Under the pieces are notes generated by a model that was not told where the DNA came from, made no database searches, and saw only the letters and a list, made by a program, of their open reading frames with translations. Source: Candidatus Villigracilis proximus (GTDB taxonomy: Bacteria > Chloroflexota > Anaerolineae > Anaerolineales > Villigracilaceae). From it: 57,140 nucleotides of DNA. Positions 1 through 8,300 of this stretch are shown in pieces (the first letter of the stretch is position 1; every line of letters begins with the position of its first letter). The DNA lies in NCBI GenBank assembly GCA_016715195.1, contig JADKBB010000021.1:1-57140 (forward strand). The letters are read 5' to 3'. Position numbers and translations under genes: made by a program.

Positions 1-1460
1 GATTATTTTGACTTCATCGTCATCGACGAATGTCACCGCGGCGGGGCCAACGACGAAGGCAACTGGCGCGCCATCATGGAATATTTTTCGCCCGCCGTGC
101 AGCTCGGTCTCACCGCCACACCCAAACGCAAAGACAATGTCGATACCTACAAATATTTCGGCGAACCCGTTTACGTCTACTCCCTGAAGGAAGGCATCAA
201 CGACGGATTCCTGACTCCATTCAAAGTCCGCAATATCAAAACTACCCTCGATGAATACATCTACACCTCAGATGACACGATCATCGAAGGCGAAATCGAA
301 ACAGGCAAAGTTTATAAGGAAGCCGACTTCAACCGCATCATCGAGATCAAAGCTCGTGAAGCCAAGCGCGTGCAGCTCTTCATGGACGAGATCAACCAGA
401 ACGAGAAAGCCCTGGTCTTCTGCGCCACCCAGGATCACGCCGCAGCAGTCCGCGATTTGATCAATCAATACAAGAAAAGCACAGACCCCATGTACTGCGT
501 CCGCGTCACTGCCAATGATGGCGAACTCGGCGAACAATATCTGCGCGAGTTTCAAGATAACGAAAAGACCATTCCCACCATTTTGACCACCTCGCAAAAA
601 CTGTCCACGGGTGTGGATGCGCGCAACATCCGCAGTATTATCCTCATGCGTCCGATCCGAACGATCATCGAATTCAAGCAGATCATCGGGCGTGGCACGC
701 GTCTCTTTGACGGCAAGGAATATTTCACCATCTACGATTTTGTCGATGCTCACAATCACTTTGCCGACCCCGAATGGGATGGCGAACCAGAAGAACCAGT
801 GGACCAAAAAGACTGGCGAACCGCCAAGTCCACCAATTGAAGGGCCCAAACGAGCCACCTCCGCCAAGAGTAAAAGTCAAAATCAAACTGCGCGACGGCA
901 AAGAACGCGAAATCCAGCACATGGCAAACACCCTGTTCTACGACGCAGACGGCAAACCGCTCACTGCCGAACAATTCATGGAAAAACTCTTCGGCAAACT
1001 GCCCGACTTCTTCAAAGACGAAGAACAACTGCGCGCTATCTGGTCCAAGCCCGACACGCGCAAAGCCCTGCTCGAAAAACTCGCAGAAGCAGGCTTCGGC
1101 AAAGAGCAACTACAGATCATGCAATCGCTCATCAACGCCGAAAAGAGCGACCTCTTTGACGTGCTGGAATACGTCTCATACGCCATACAGCCGATCACAA
1201 GGGAAGTCCGCGTGGCGAAAGCGCAATCGAATATCTTCTCCGCCCTCAGCAATGAACAAAAACAATTCGTCGAATTTGTCCTCTCCAAATACATCGAAAC
1301 AGGCGTCGAAGAACTCGACCAGGAGAAACTTCCCGACTTGCTCAAGCTCAAATACCATGCCCTGGATGACGCCCAACAAATATTGGGCAATATTCAGAGC
1401 ATTCGAAATGTATTTATTGAATTTCAGAAATTTCTGTACACACAACAAGCAGCGGTATAA
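1..1460 (+). pseudogene. hsdR: Type I restriction enzyme R subunit (HsdR), 3' part, frameshifted
   Basis: The window opens inside the helicase motor of a type I restriction R subunit, which translocates and cleaves unmodified DNA together with HsdM and HsdS. The first frame shows the Walker B box DECH (about residues 10-13 of the fragment), the motif III LTATP, and later motif VI-like residues QIIGRGTRLF. This frame stops at 840. The conserved C-terminal HsdR domain (KVKIKLRDGKEREI onward) continues in the frame one base back, from about 810 to the stop at 1460. A single lost base near the A-run at 806-810 would join the two. The shift could be real inactivation or a homopolymer error. The 5' end and any hsdM/hsdS lie outside the window. 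Not a programmed frameshift: the slippery heptamer is out of phase. Confidence 0.85.
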
Positions 1461-1553
1461 AAGATATGAGGGGAACGATAGATATTGTATAAGCCAATAA
1501 CTCCGATCAAACATCTTAATTTACAAGTATTTACACAAAAGGAAATTTAAAAC

Positions 1554-1922
1554 ATGAACACGCCCGTACCCTCCACGCAAGACTGGCAATCAATAGACTC
1601 ACTTGATGCGCTAATTGCTGCGCCAAACCATCATAAACTATTGTTCGAGAACGAACGAGTGCGGGTGCTGTTTACATCCATCCCGGCAGGCGATAAAGTT
1701 CCAGTTCACACACATCGCTGGCCAAGCGTTTTATATATTCAAAGTTGGGGTGAGTTTGTCCGTTGCGATGAGAACGGAAAAGTTTTGCTGGACTCCAGAA
1801 CGGTTGAAGCATTCAAAACCCCTTCCGAAGTTTTATGGTCTCAGCCGCTTCCGCCGCATACGCTCGAGAACGTCGGCAGCACCAGTATTGACATCATCGC
1901 GGTTGAATTGAAGGATAATTAA
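1554..1922 (+). CDS. Small cupin-fold protein
   Basis: This 122-residue protein looks like a single cupin barrel. The sequence has the typical order of an N-terminal strand region (ENERVRVLFTSIPAGDKVPVHTH, given here only as a landmark around residues 32-54), a histidine pair HTH that would bind metal in cupin motif 1, and a C-terminal PPHTLENVG that matches cupin motif 2 with one His. A Shine-Dalgarno AAAGGAA lies about 10 bases before the ATG. Substrate is unknown; many small cupins of this size are metal-dependent oxygenases, isomerases or sensors. It stands alone between the restriction gene and the SDR, with its own intergenic leader of about 90 bases. Fold call fairly sure, function not assigned. 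Confidence 0.7.
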   Translation: MNTPVPSTQDWQSIDSLDALIAAPNHHKLLFENERVRVLFTSIPAGDKVPVHTHRWPSVLYIQSWGEFVRCDENGKVLLDSRTVEAFKTPSEVLWSQPLPPHTLENVGSTSIDIIAVELKDN

Positions 1923-1990
1923 CGGTAGACGATGGACGATATAACCATGGTCAACGGTCTATCGTCCACGGTCTGCTTTACCATCGTTGG
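1922..1990. repeat. Degenerate short-word repeat, copy upstream of the SDR gene
   Basis: About 70 bases built from variants of the words GGACGAT, ACGGTC and ATCGTCCAC. The outer words GGACGAT and ATCGTCC pair to form a hairpin. A close copy (blocks CACGGTCAACG, TCTATCGTCCA and GGTCTGCT in the same order) lies just past the SDR gene at 3073-3124, so the gene sits between direct repeats. Confidence 0.75.
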
Positions 1991-2023
1991 TTGATCTTGA
2001 TGGCACTCTTTTTCATTTCGTTA

Positions 2024-2029
2024 TACAAT
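2024..2029 (+). promoter_or_regulatory. -10 box TACAAT for leaderless start of the SDR gene
   Basis: TTATACAAT ends 6 bases before ATG 2036 and 12 before ATG 2042. No convincing -35 and no strong ribosome binding site are present, as at several other starts in this window. Inferred leaderless or near-leaderless transcript. Confidence 0.45.
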
Positions 2030-2035
2030 CCGGGA

Positions 2036-3037
2036 ATGGAAATGAAAAATATACTTGTCATTGGCGGTAGTGGATTTTTAGGAGCGGCGTTGATCAGCGG
2101 GCTGAAAAAGTCCGGTTTTGATCAGGTGCGGTGCTTTGACCTGAACCCATGTCCCGATTCGGACGTTGAATCGATCATCGGCGACCTTTGCAACCCGGAA
2201 CAAGTTTTGCAGGCTTGTGCCGGAGTCGATACAGTGTTCCAGACCGCCGCCTTGGTGGATTGGGGATCACGCAGTCGTGAACGTCTGATGGCGGTCAATG
2301 TGCGGGGAAATCGTAATGTCATTGAAGCCTGTCATAAACAGGGTGTGACACGTTTGATCTACACCAGCTCCGTTGATGTGGTGTTCGATGGCACTCCCAT
2401 TAGCAACGGTGATGAACAGCAGCCTTATCCCAAACAACATTTGGATGATTACAGTCACACGAAAGCTCTGGCTGAGCAGGATATCTTGCACGCCAATCAA
2501 CCCCGGGGATTGCAGACCTGCGCCCTGCGTGCCGCCGGCATCTATGGCCCCGGAGATCGACATCGCTTCCCTCCCATCCTCAAAGCTGCCCGGCAGGGAA
2601 AAATGATTTATCTAGGCGATGGCAGTGCTCGATTCAATCACATCTACATCACTAATTTGGTGGAAGCACACATACGGGCTGCGCTCGCGTTACAACAGGA
2701 TTCGCTGGTCAGTGGACAGGCGTACTTCATCACCGATCATGAACCGGGTAATTTCTATGATTTCGTTACCCCTTACCTGACCGCTCTTGGATATCCGGTT
2801 CCGGGCAAACGCATCCCGGATGCGTTTGCCTATGGATTGGCGCTTATGTTTGAAACCCTGGCGCGCCTCGGAGTGGGTCCCCAGCCGCCGCTGTTAACGC
2901 GCTATGTTATGTTATCAACCTGCCGGGATTTTTATTTTAAAGGAATCAAAGCCCGGAACGATTTTGGTTATCGACCTACTGTTTCACCCGAACAAGCGTT
3001 TGATGAAACACTGGCCTGGCTGAAAGAACAGGCGTAA
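2036..3037 (+). CDS. NAD(P)-dependent SDR, 3-beta-HSD/epimerase-like
   Basis: An extended short-chain dehydrogenase of about 333 residues. The Rossmann nucleotide loop GGSGFLGAAL is at the N-terminus, the catalytic YSHTK (Tyr-x3-Lys) is near residue 136, and a TSS at the catalytic Ser position precedes it. The family covers sugar-nucleotide epimerases and the 3-beta-hydroxysteroid dehydrogenase/isomerase branch; the overall look (VFQTAALVDWG, NHIYITNLVEAH) favours the latter branch, so the substrate may be a sterol-like or hopanoid lipid, but this is only inference. An upstream in-frame ATG at 1991 would read through the promoter box, so I chose 2036 (2042 is equally possible). The gene is isolated and bracketed by similar repeats. 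Confidence 0.8.
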   Translation: MEMKNILVIGGSGFLGAALISGLKKSGFDQVRCFDLNPCPDSDVESIIGDLCNPEQVLQACAGVDTVFQTAALVDWGSRSRERLMAVNVRGNRNVIEACHKQGVTRLIYTSSVDVVFDGTPISNGDEQQPYPKQHLDDYSHTKALAEQDILHANQPRGLQTCALRAAGIYGPGDRHRFPPILKAARQGKMIYLGDGSARFNHIYITNLVEAHIRAALALQQDSLVSGQAYFITDHEPGNFYDFVTPYLTALGYPVPGKRIPDAFAYGLALMFETLARLGVGPQPPLLTRYVMLSTCRDFYFKGIKARNDFGYRPTVSPEQAFDETLAWLKEQA

Positions 3038-3072
3038 TATTTTAAATCATGTGACAGGCCCAATCGGGATGA

Positions 3073-3124
3073 TATGGACGATGGGAAAAACACGGTCAAC
3101 GATCTATCGTCCATGGTCTGCTGA
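3073..3124. repeat. Degenerate short-word repeat, copy downstream of the SDR gene
   Basis: Second copy of the 1922-1990 element in the same orientation, again with TGGACGAT near the 5' end and ATCGTCCA near the 3' end, able to fold into a hairpin. The two copies differ mainly at the centre. Confidence 0.75.
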
Positions 3125-3191
3125 TAATGGGTAATACCCCTAATCTGCATGTTTACCCAAAAGGGTACTTCTTGTATGAAATTTGTTATGT

Positions 3192-3197
3192 TATAGT
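3192..3197 (+). promoter_or_regulatory. Possible -10 box (TATAGT) ahead of the riboswitch
   Basis: TATAGT lies about 20 bases upstream of the aptamer. TTGTAT at 3172-3177 resembles a -35, but the 14-base spacer is short. Low-confidence call made because a riboswitch needs a start site close upstream. Confidence 0.3.
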
Positions 3198-3210
3198 GAT
3201 TGAGTAACTT

Positions 3211-3335
3211 GATTGTTGAACGCCGAATCTTTTTGATCGGGGAACCCACTTCCGGGGCGAAACAACGCGTATGCGTTGTAGAGCAAGTCTTCTGTTCCAG
3301 CCCGACAGCTAACCTCGTAGGCGTCGAAGGTCACA
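3211..3335 (+). ncRNA. Cyclic di-AMP riboswitch (ydaO/yuaA class)
   Basis: The sequence matches the conserved blocks of the ydaO-yuaA c-di-AMP aptamer in order: GCCGAATC, CGGGGAACCCA, GGGGCGAA, a variable hairpin (ACAACGC/GCGTTGT, perfect 7-bp stem), then CCCGACAGCTAACCTCGTAG and GGCGTCGAAGG. The closing P1 helix is ACGCC (3220-3224) with GGCGT (3320-3324), and GTCTTC (3287-3292) pairs with GAAGGT (3326-3331). This class binds two c-di-AMP molecules and usually turns off genes for potassium uptake, osmolyte transport or cell-wall hydrolases. Here the downstream gene is a 71-codon orphan. Identification from memory of the family consensus; a covariance-model scan would settle it. Confidence 0.93.
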
Positions 3336-3363
3336 CAGGAAATACCATTCTCAATGAGTATTT

Positions 3364-3427
3364 CAGGTTGTGAGGCTTCGCGTACTGCGAAGGGAATTGT
3401 CGGATGGCAAAAGACTTGTTTTTTTAT
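3364..3427 (+). promoter_or_regulatory. Candidate expression platform of the c-di-AMP riboswitch
   Basis: A hairpin CTTCGC/GCGAAG (loop GTACT) is followed by AAGACTTG (3411-3418) and a run of seven T. GACTTG can pair with CAGGTT at 3364-3369 to make a terminator-like stem before the T run. AAGACTTG is also exactly complementary to CAAGTCTT at 3284-3291 inside the aptamer, so the two folds exclude each other. This suggests transcription termination control; the direction (ligand off or on) is inferred from the family, not visible. Confidence 0.5.
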
Positions 3428-3441
3428 TTAAGGAGAACACA

Positions 3442-3657
3442 ATGCATAACTTCTACAACCACACACCGGAAAAACGCGCTTCCTGGAGAAACGCTTATGA
3501 GATCAAAGCAGCGGCTCTTGATCACGAAAAGCGGCGCTTCCAGAGTATGCACGAACACACTTTGTTGGCAAAGCCGCAAGTAACCGGAAAACAGAAATCA
3601 GACTGGGCTGCTGTTTTCAAGGCGCCCTTGCGTCTGCTGGCGATCTTGATCGGGTAA
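3442..3657 (+). CDS. Orphan 71-residue protein under the c-di-AMP riboswitch
   Basis: I do not recognise this protein. It is 71 residues, basic and charged in its first two thirds (aromatic and Asn/His-rich start, several KR and EK pairs), with a short hydrophobic end KAPLRLLAILIG that could be an amphipathic or membrane-peripheral helix. A strong Shine-Dalgarno AAGGAGAA sits 6 bases before the ATG. The ORF extended upstream would run through the riboswitch and its T run, so the ATG at 3442 is the sensible start. It is monocistronic: a strong terminator follows within 20 bases. Its control by c-di-AMP suggests a role in potassium, osmotic or cell-wall balance, by context only. Confidence 0.8.
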   Translation: MHNFYNHTPEKRASWRNAYEIKAAALDHEKRRFQSMHEHTLLAKPQVTGKQKSDWAAVFKAPLRLLAILIG

Positions 3658-3676
3658 ACGAAATATGAACATCACG

Positions 3677-3713
3677 AAAAAGGAGCGGGCCGTTCGCGGA
3701 TCCGCTCCTTTTT
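3677..3713 (+). terminator. Intrinsic terminator after the riboswitch gene
   Basis: Perfect 12-bp stem AAAAAGGAGCGG / CCGCTCCTTTTT with a 13-base loop; the T run is part of the 3' arm, and the A run makes it work on both strands. Confidence 0.9.
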
Positions 3714-3793
3714 GATTCTCCAATCTTAAATAAAAAATCTGCACAAAAACAATTGTTGTGTTCAAAGATATATACAGGAACTTCCCGGAGAAC

Positions 3794-3799
3794 TATAAT
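3794..3799 (+). promoter_or_regulatory. -10 box TATAAT ahead of the 57-residue gene
   Basis: Consensus TATAAT about 65 bases upstream of the 3866 ATG. No clear -35 at the usual spacing. Confidence 0.4.
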
Positions 3800-3865
3800 T
3801 ATTGCTCCGTGGAAGTTTTCACTATTTAAAAATTACCCATCCCATATTGGATAAAGAAACATCTT

Positions 3866-4039
3866 ATGCCTACAAAAATCCGTAACTACCTGATCGCTAT
3901 TGTTGTTGTATTTTTAACGGTCCTTTTCAGCAGCTATTTTCTGGCAGACCTTACCTGGGATGAGGCTGCACTGTTCTCTGCCTTTCTAACGGTCATTGGT
4001 GTTGGCAGTTATTGGTGGAGAGAGGAAGGTCTCGGCTAG
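3866..4039 (+). CDS. Small two-span membrane protein, 57 residues
   Basis: Short ORF of 57 codons. The translation has a basic start (MPTKIRNYL), a first hydrophobic segment at about residues 8-27, a short acidic loop around LTWDEAA, and a second hydrophobic segment at about 34-49 ending in a WW pair and a charged tail. This hairpin of two membrane helices is a plausible real small membrane protein. The ribosome site is weak (AAAGAAAC). It lies behind a consensus TATAAT and a terminator, so it has its own transcription unit, perhaps continuing into the membrane gene at 4117. Function unknown. Confidence 0.5.
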   Translation: MPTKIRNYLIAIVVVFLTVLFSSYFLADLTWDEAALFSAFLTVIGVGSYWWREEGLG

Positions 4040-4116
4040 CTTGTAAATGCTCTATGGTGGATTCTTTTCCCGTATCGTAGTATGAAAACTTTTTGAGTTT
4101 TGCGGAGGGCAAAGTT

Positions 4117-4593
4117 ATGTCTCATGAAGTGAAGCAGGAAGAAGACGGTCTTGAGGGGATATTGGTTAGTCTATTGGGCATAATCATTGTTCTGGGCGGG
4201 ACAGCGTTAATTTATATGTGGGTCTCAAGTTCCATCCCTGATAATGACATTACTCCCTATGAATTGGAGAAAGACCCGCTTAGCAAGTGGATATGGGTTG
4301 CTTTTGGGAGTCTATTCTTTATCTATGGCCTGATGGGGACTTTCATGGAAAGGATCGAAGTTGGGTGGCGCGGACGATCCTACATGGTCACTACGATCCT
4401 CGAAGGGACAAGCGCCTTCGTCGCCGGGGTCGGTACAACGATTGGCGGGCTGCTGTTGCTGATTACGGCCGCGGTCTACTTTTATCCGTCGCTGGTTTTT
4501 ATCTTTCATCCATTCGCAACCTTGATCTGTGGTTTCGCATCCGTGATCATTGGCTGGGTCTGTGGTCCCATCATACGGGCGTTGGGATATTGA
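4117..4593 (+). CDS. Polytopic membrane protein of unknown function
   Basis: A 158-residue protein with an acidic N-terminus (MSHEVKQEEDG) and about four hydrophobic segments: residues 15-36, 59-75, 88-111 and 118-150, with a basic loop (ERIEVGWRGRSY) between the second and third. I recognise no family. The ATG at 4117 is chosen because GGAGGG lies 7 bases upstream; a TTG start at 4093 would overlap that site. A four-codon ORF (4082-4096, MKTF) ends just before the ribosome site and could be chance. It follows the 57-residue membrane gene by 77 bases. Confidence 0.7.
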   Translation: MSHEVKQEEDGLEGILVSLLGIIIVLGGTALIYMWVSSSIPDNDITPYELEKDPLSKWIWVAFGSLFFIYGLMGTFMERIEVGWRGRSYMVTTILEGTSAFVAGVGTTIGGLLLLITAAVYFYPSLVFIFHPFATLICGFASVIIGWVCGPIIRALGY

Positions 4594-4718
4594 GATTTTT
4601 TAATGGGAAGAATGGGTTTTGACCTTTTGCTCAATATAACTTCGACCTTTAGTAAAATTATGGATAAAGTTGGTTACAGCAGTTTTATCCATACACGACC
4701 CAAAGGAGATTTTTTAAA

Positions 4719-5003
4719 ATGGCAAAGATCAACATCATTCAAAAGGGACCTTCCGGCACTGTGCAATATATCGAAGGCTGGTTGAAGAAGAATACCTGCG
4801 ATTTTTATTTTGAATTTGGCGGAGGCGACACTGTCGCCATTGTGACGATCCCTGCCGAAGACAAATGGGATGCGGCATTTCCCTGGGCGGCAGGTCGCCG
4901 CAAGGAAATCCTCACCTTTGTTGCCAATGAAGTACGGCGAACACAAGCGAAATCGTCCACGATCGTCTGGGAAGATAGGTCTTTCCGTCTTGTGAATAAA
5001 TAA
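4719..5003 (+). CDS. Conserved-looking 94-residue cytoplasmic protein, unknown
   Basis: Soluble 94-residue protein with no membrane segment or signal. It alternates predicted strands (VQYIEGWLKKNTCDFYFEFGG) with a helix after GRRKEILTFVANEVRR and ends in a final strand. A clear Shine-Dalgarno AAAGGAG lies 12 bases before the ATG. I do not recognise the family. A hairpin pair follows at 5012-5074, so it is probably a single-gene unit. Codon use is like that of its neighbours. Confidence 0.65.
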   Translation: MAKINIIQKGPSGTVQYIEGWLKKNTCDFYFEFGGGDTVAIVTIPAEDKWDAAFPWAAGRRKEILTFVANEVRRTQAKSSTIVWEDRSFRLVNK

Positions 5004-5011
5004 AATATAAA

Positions 5012-5074
5012 AGACCTGACAGATTTTCGTGAGAGTCCTGCGTTCAGTATGTCACGGTAAAACCTGTCAGGTCT
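5012..5074. repeat. Inverted repeat AGACCTGACAG / CTGTCAGGTCT
   Basis: Perfect 11-bp arms at 5012-5022 and 5064-5074 separated by 41 bases. It resembles a REP-type stem and could also end transcription of the 4719 gene, although no T run follows. Confidence 0.6.
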
Positions 5075-5120
5075 GCTCTGGTAAATGGTAAACAATCGTC
5101 CACCGTCCACCCCATGGCTT

Positions 5121-5267
5121 TTCCAAGGTCGCTTGACGAGTCTTAATTTCTGCGGCGTGCTTGGAACGCGAATTTATCGAATGAACGAATTTTGCGAATT
5201 TAAAAAGGTTTTTTCGTGTAATTCGCCTTTTCGCGTAATTCGCGTTAAGATTTTCCTGACCTTGGAA
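5121..5267. repeat. 147-bp element with 10-bp terminal inverted repeats, filled with GCGAATT words
   Basis: The rest of the 356-base gap before secA. TTCCAAGGTC (5121-5130) and GACCTTGGAA (5258-5267) are exact inverted ends, with inner CTTAA/TTAAG also matching. Between them are variants of the word ACGCGAATT in both orientations. No ORF. It could be a miniature mobile element or a large degenerate hairpin repeat. A word-repeat scrap (AATCGTCCACCGTCCACC) lies just upstream at 5095-5112. Confidence 0.5.
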
Positions 5268-5332
5268 TAGCCCTACCGTCCGATCCCCCCAAACATTAAT
5301 AAAATTCAAATTCTCCCCACAACCTCCCATGC

Positions 5333-5338
5333 TATAAT
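5333..5338 (+). promoter_or_regulatory. -10 box TATAAT for secA
   Basis: GCTATAATCC, 21 bases before the secA ATG, with a weak ribosome site GAAAGGG between. No clear -35. Confidence 0.55.
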
Positions 5339-5359
5339 CCCCAACTTGAAAGGGCTTAT

Positions 5360-8300
5360 ATGCTTAAAAACTTCGTACAACTATTCAGTGGCAACCCCAC
5401 AAAAAAGACAGTCGATCAATTTAAAGATCTCGTGATTCAGGTCAACGCGCTTGAAGCGGAATATTCCGCCTTAAGTGATGAAGCCTTGCGAGCCAAGACC
5501 GGTGAATTCAAAGCGCGTATTGCGCAAGCCCTGGTTGGCTTAAATCCCCCGCCCATCAGCGGACAGGAACGCGATGAAGAGCGCAACAAGTTTGAACAGG
5601 ATGCGCTGGATGAGATCATGCCTGAGGCGTTTGCCGCAGTGCGTGAAGCATCCAAACGCACCATTGGTCTGCGTCATTATGATGTGCAGATCATCGGCGG
5701 CGGCGCCCTGCATCACAGCCAGATCGCAGAAATGCGCACCGGCGAAGGCAAGACTCTCGTTTCCACTTTGCCGGTCTACCTCAATGCATTAACCGGTCGC
5801 GGTGTACATCTCATCACGGTCAATGATTATCTGGCGCGGCGTGATGCGCGTTGGATGGCTCCCATTTTTGCCGCGCTCGGCATCTCGGTTGGCGTCTTGC
5901 AAATGGCCGCCGCCACTGAAAACGGCAAGAAAGCCTTCATGGTTGATTTTGAAAAAGAATCCCCGCATGAAGATCAACACAACCTGCGCCTCGTAGACCG
6001 CGTCGAAGCTTACAGCGCCGATGTCACCTACGGCACAAACTCAGAATTCGGTTTCGATTATCTGCGCGATAATATGGCCATGCGTTTGGAAAATCGCGTA
6101 CAGCGCGGCCACTACTTCGCCATCGTCGATGAAGTCGATAACGTCCTGATCGACGAAGCCCGCACTCCGCTCATTATTTCAGGCCCCGCTTCCGGCGATC
6201 TGGAATGGTACGGCAAGATGGCTCAGGTCGTCAAACAACTTCGCGCCGAAGATTATGAATTGGATGAAAAGAATCGCAACGTCACTTTAACGGAAGTTGG
6301 ATTCAGTCACGTTGAGTCGATCCTCGGCCTGATATTGCTCGATCCCGACCGCCCCGAAGATCTCACGCCCGAGCAGGCACGTCTCACCGGCTACCTTGAA
6401 CAGGCGTTGCGTGCGCAGTTCCTCTTTATCCGCAACAAGGAATATCTGGTACAAGGCGGCAAAGTTGTCATCGTTGATGAATTCACCGGCCGCCAAATGC
6501 CCGGCCGCCGCTGGAGCGATGGTTTGCATCAAGCCGTTGAAGCCAAGGAAGGCGTTAAGGTTGAGCCGGAGTCGGTCACCTACGCCACCATCACACTGCA
6601 AAATTATTTCCGCATGTATCAAAAACTTGCGGGCATGACCGGTACCGCATTAACCGAAGCTGAAGAATTTAATAAGATCTATAAACTCGAAGTGGCACCC
6701 GTCCCGCCAAATCTTGAGTATCAATCCTTCGGTAAGGGTGCTCCGTTGACCGAGATAAAATCCAAGGATGAGGAAGGCTACACCTATTCATACTTTGCGC
6801 GCGCCGGTGATACATCCCCATTGTTCTATCGCAGAAAAGATTATCCCGATGTGATCTATCGCACCGTCGAAGCAAAACTGCGCGCCATCGTGATGGAAGT
6901 TATCCGCTATCACGCGCTGGGCAGACCGATGCTCGTGGGCACCACTTCCGTTGAATCATCCGACAGACTCTCGGGTCGACTCAAGGCCGAGCCTGTTCGC
7001 CGTTTACTGCAAGTGACTCTTGTGCGACGGGCATACATGAAAGCCAAAGACCTCGAAGAAGATGGCCGACTGATCGCCGAACTTGCGCCTTTTAACGAGC
7101 CGATCGAAAAGATCACACCTGACGCATTGCGTAATTTCATCAAACCGCACGGCGTCACCAGTATTAATCCTGAAGAAGCGGCCAACTTAAAAATATTGCT
7201 CGATGCGCTTGCCTTGCCCGAAGAGTCTGGTGACCGCTTAAAGGCCATCATTCAGGGCGGCGTTCCGCATCTTGTTTTGAATGCCCGCAAACACACCGAA
7301 GAATCACAGATCATCGCCGGCGCAGGCGCCTTCGGTGCTGTGACCATCGCCACCAACATGGCCGGCCGTGGTGTGGATATTAAACTCGGCGGCGAAGTTG
7401 CCGAAGAAGTGATCGCGGCTGCCAATCGTGTGCTGCGTAAAGTGGGCTACGCTGACCCGTTTGATATGACTCTCGAAGAACGCCGTCAGGTTTTGCTCAA
7501 GGCAGACCCTGCTCAATTTGGTATTTACGAAGCAGAAGTAAAACTCTTCCTGCAATATTTCGATGATATGGAACGCGTTAAGGAACTTGGCGGTTTGCAT
7601 GTCATCGGTTCCGAGCGCCACGAAGCCCGCCGTATCGATAATCAGTTACGCGGACGCGCCGCCCGTCAGGGTGACCCGGGTTCATCCCGTTTTTATCTTT
7701 CATTGCAGGATGATCTGATGCGCATGTTCGGCGGCGACCAGGTCGGCGGGCTGATGGAACGCCTTAAGGTGGATGATTCACTTCCGCTGGAAGTGCGTCT
7801 TGTGAGTAACATCATTGAAGGTTCACAGACCCGCGTCGAAGGTGCGAACTTTGATGTGCGCAAGCATTTGCTTGAATATGACGATGTACTCAATAAACAG
7901 CGCTCGCAGATCTACAATCAACGCGACCGTATTTTCGTTAAGGAAGACCTGAGCGAAGATGTGGCGGACATGCTTCAAAACGAAGTGGAAAAACGCGTGG
8001 ATATGGGTTTGGCGGATGAAGAAGGCCCGTGGAAATTGCTGGCGTGGCTCGAACAGGTTCAGCCTCCCTTTGAGGCTGTAGATGGCGTTTATCCGTCCTA
8101 TGGCTATAAACTGATTTTGAAAGAATTGCAGGGTGATGCCGATAGCCTGAAACGTTTAACATTAAATGTCGTTTCCCGTGCCATTGATACGGAAGGCGAA
8201 CATAATTTGCGCGCGATCGAATCTTTGGTTGAGAAAACACGCGAGTCTTTTGAAACACAAACGAACGAGCGTGATGATTCGATCGATGCCTATTTTGAAG

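Noticed and set aside
800..812. Programmed -1 frameshift in hsdR
   Set aside because: The A-run is not in the X-XXY-YYZ phase needed, and no HsdR is known to use one.
268..867. 199-codon minus-strand frame opposite hsdR
   Set aside because: Shadow of the helicase coding strand; no family features and no ribosome site.
4082..4096. Four-codon leader peptide MKTF before the membrane gene
   Set aside because: Too short to tell from chance and has no ribosome site; mentioned only in the gene entry.
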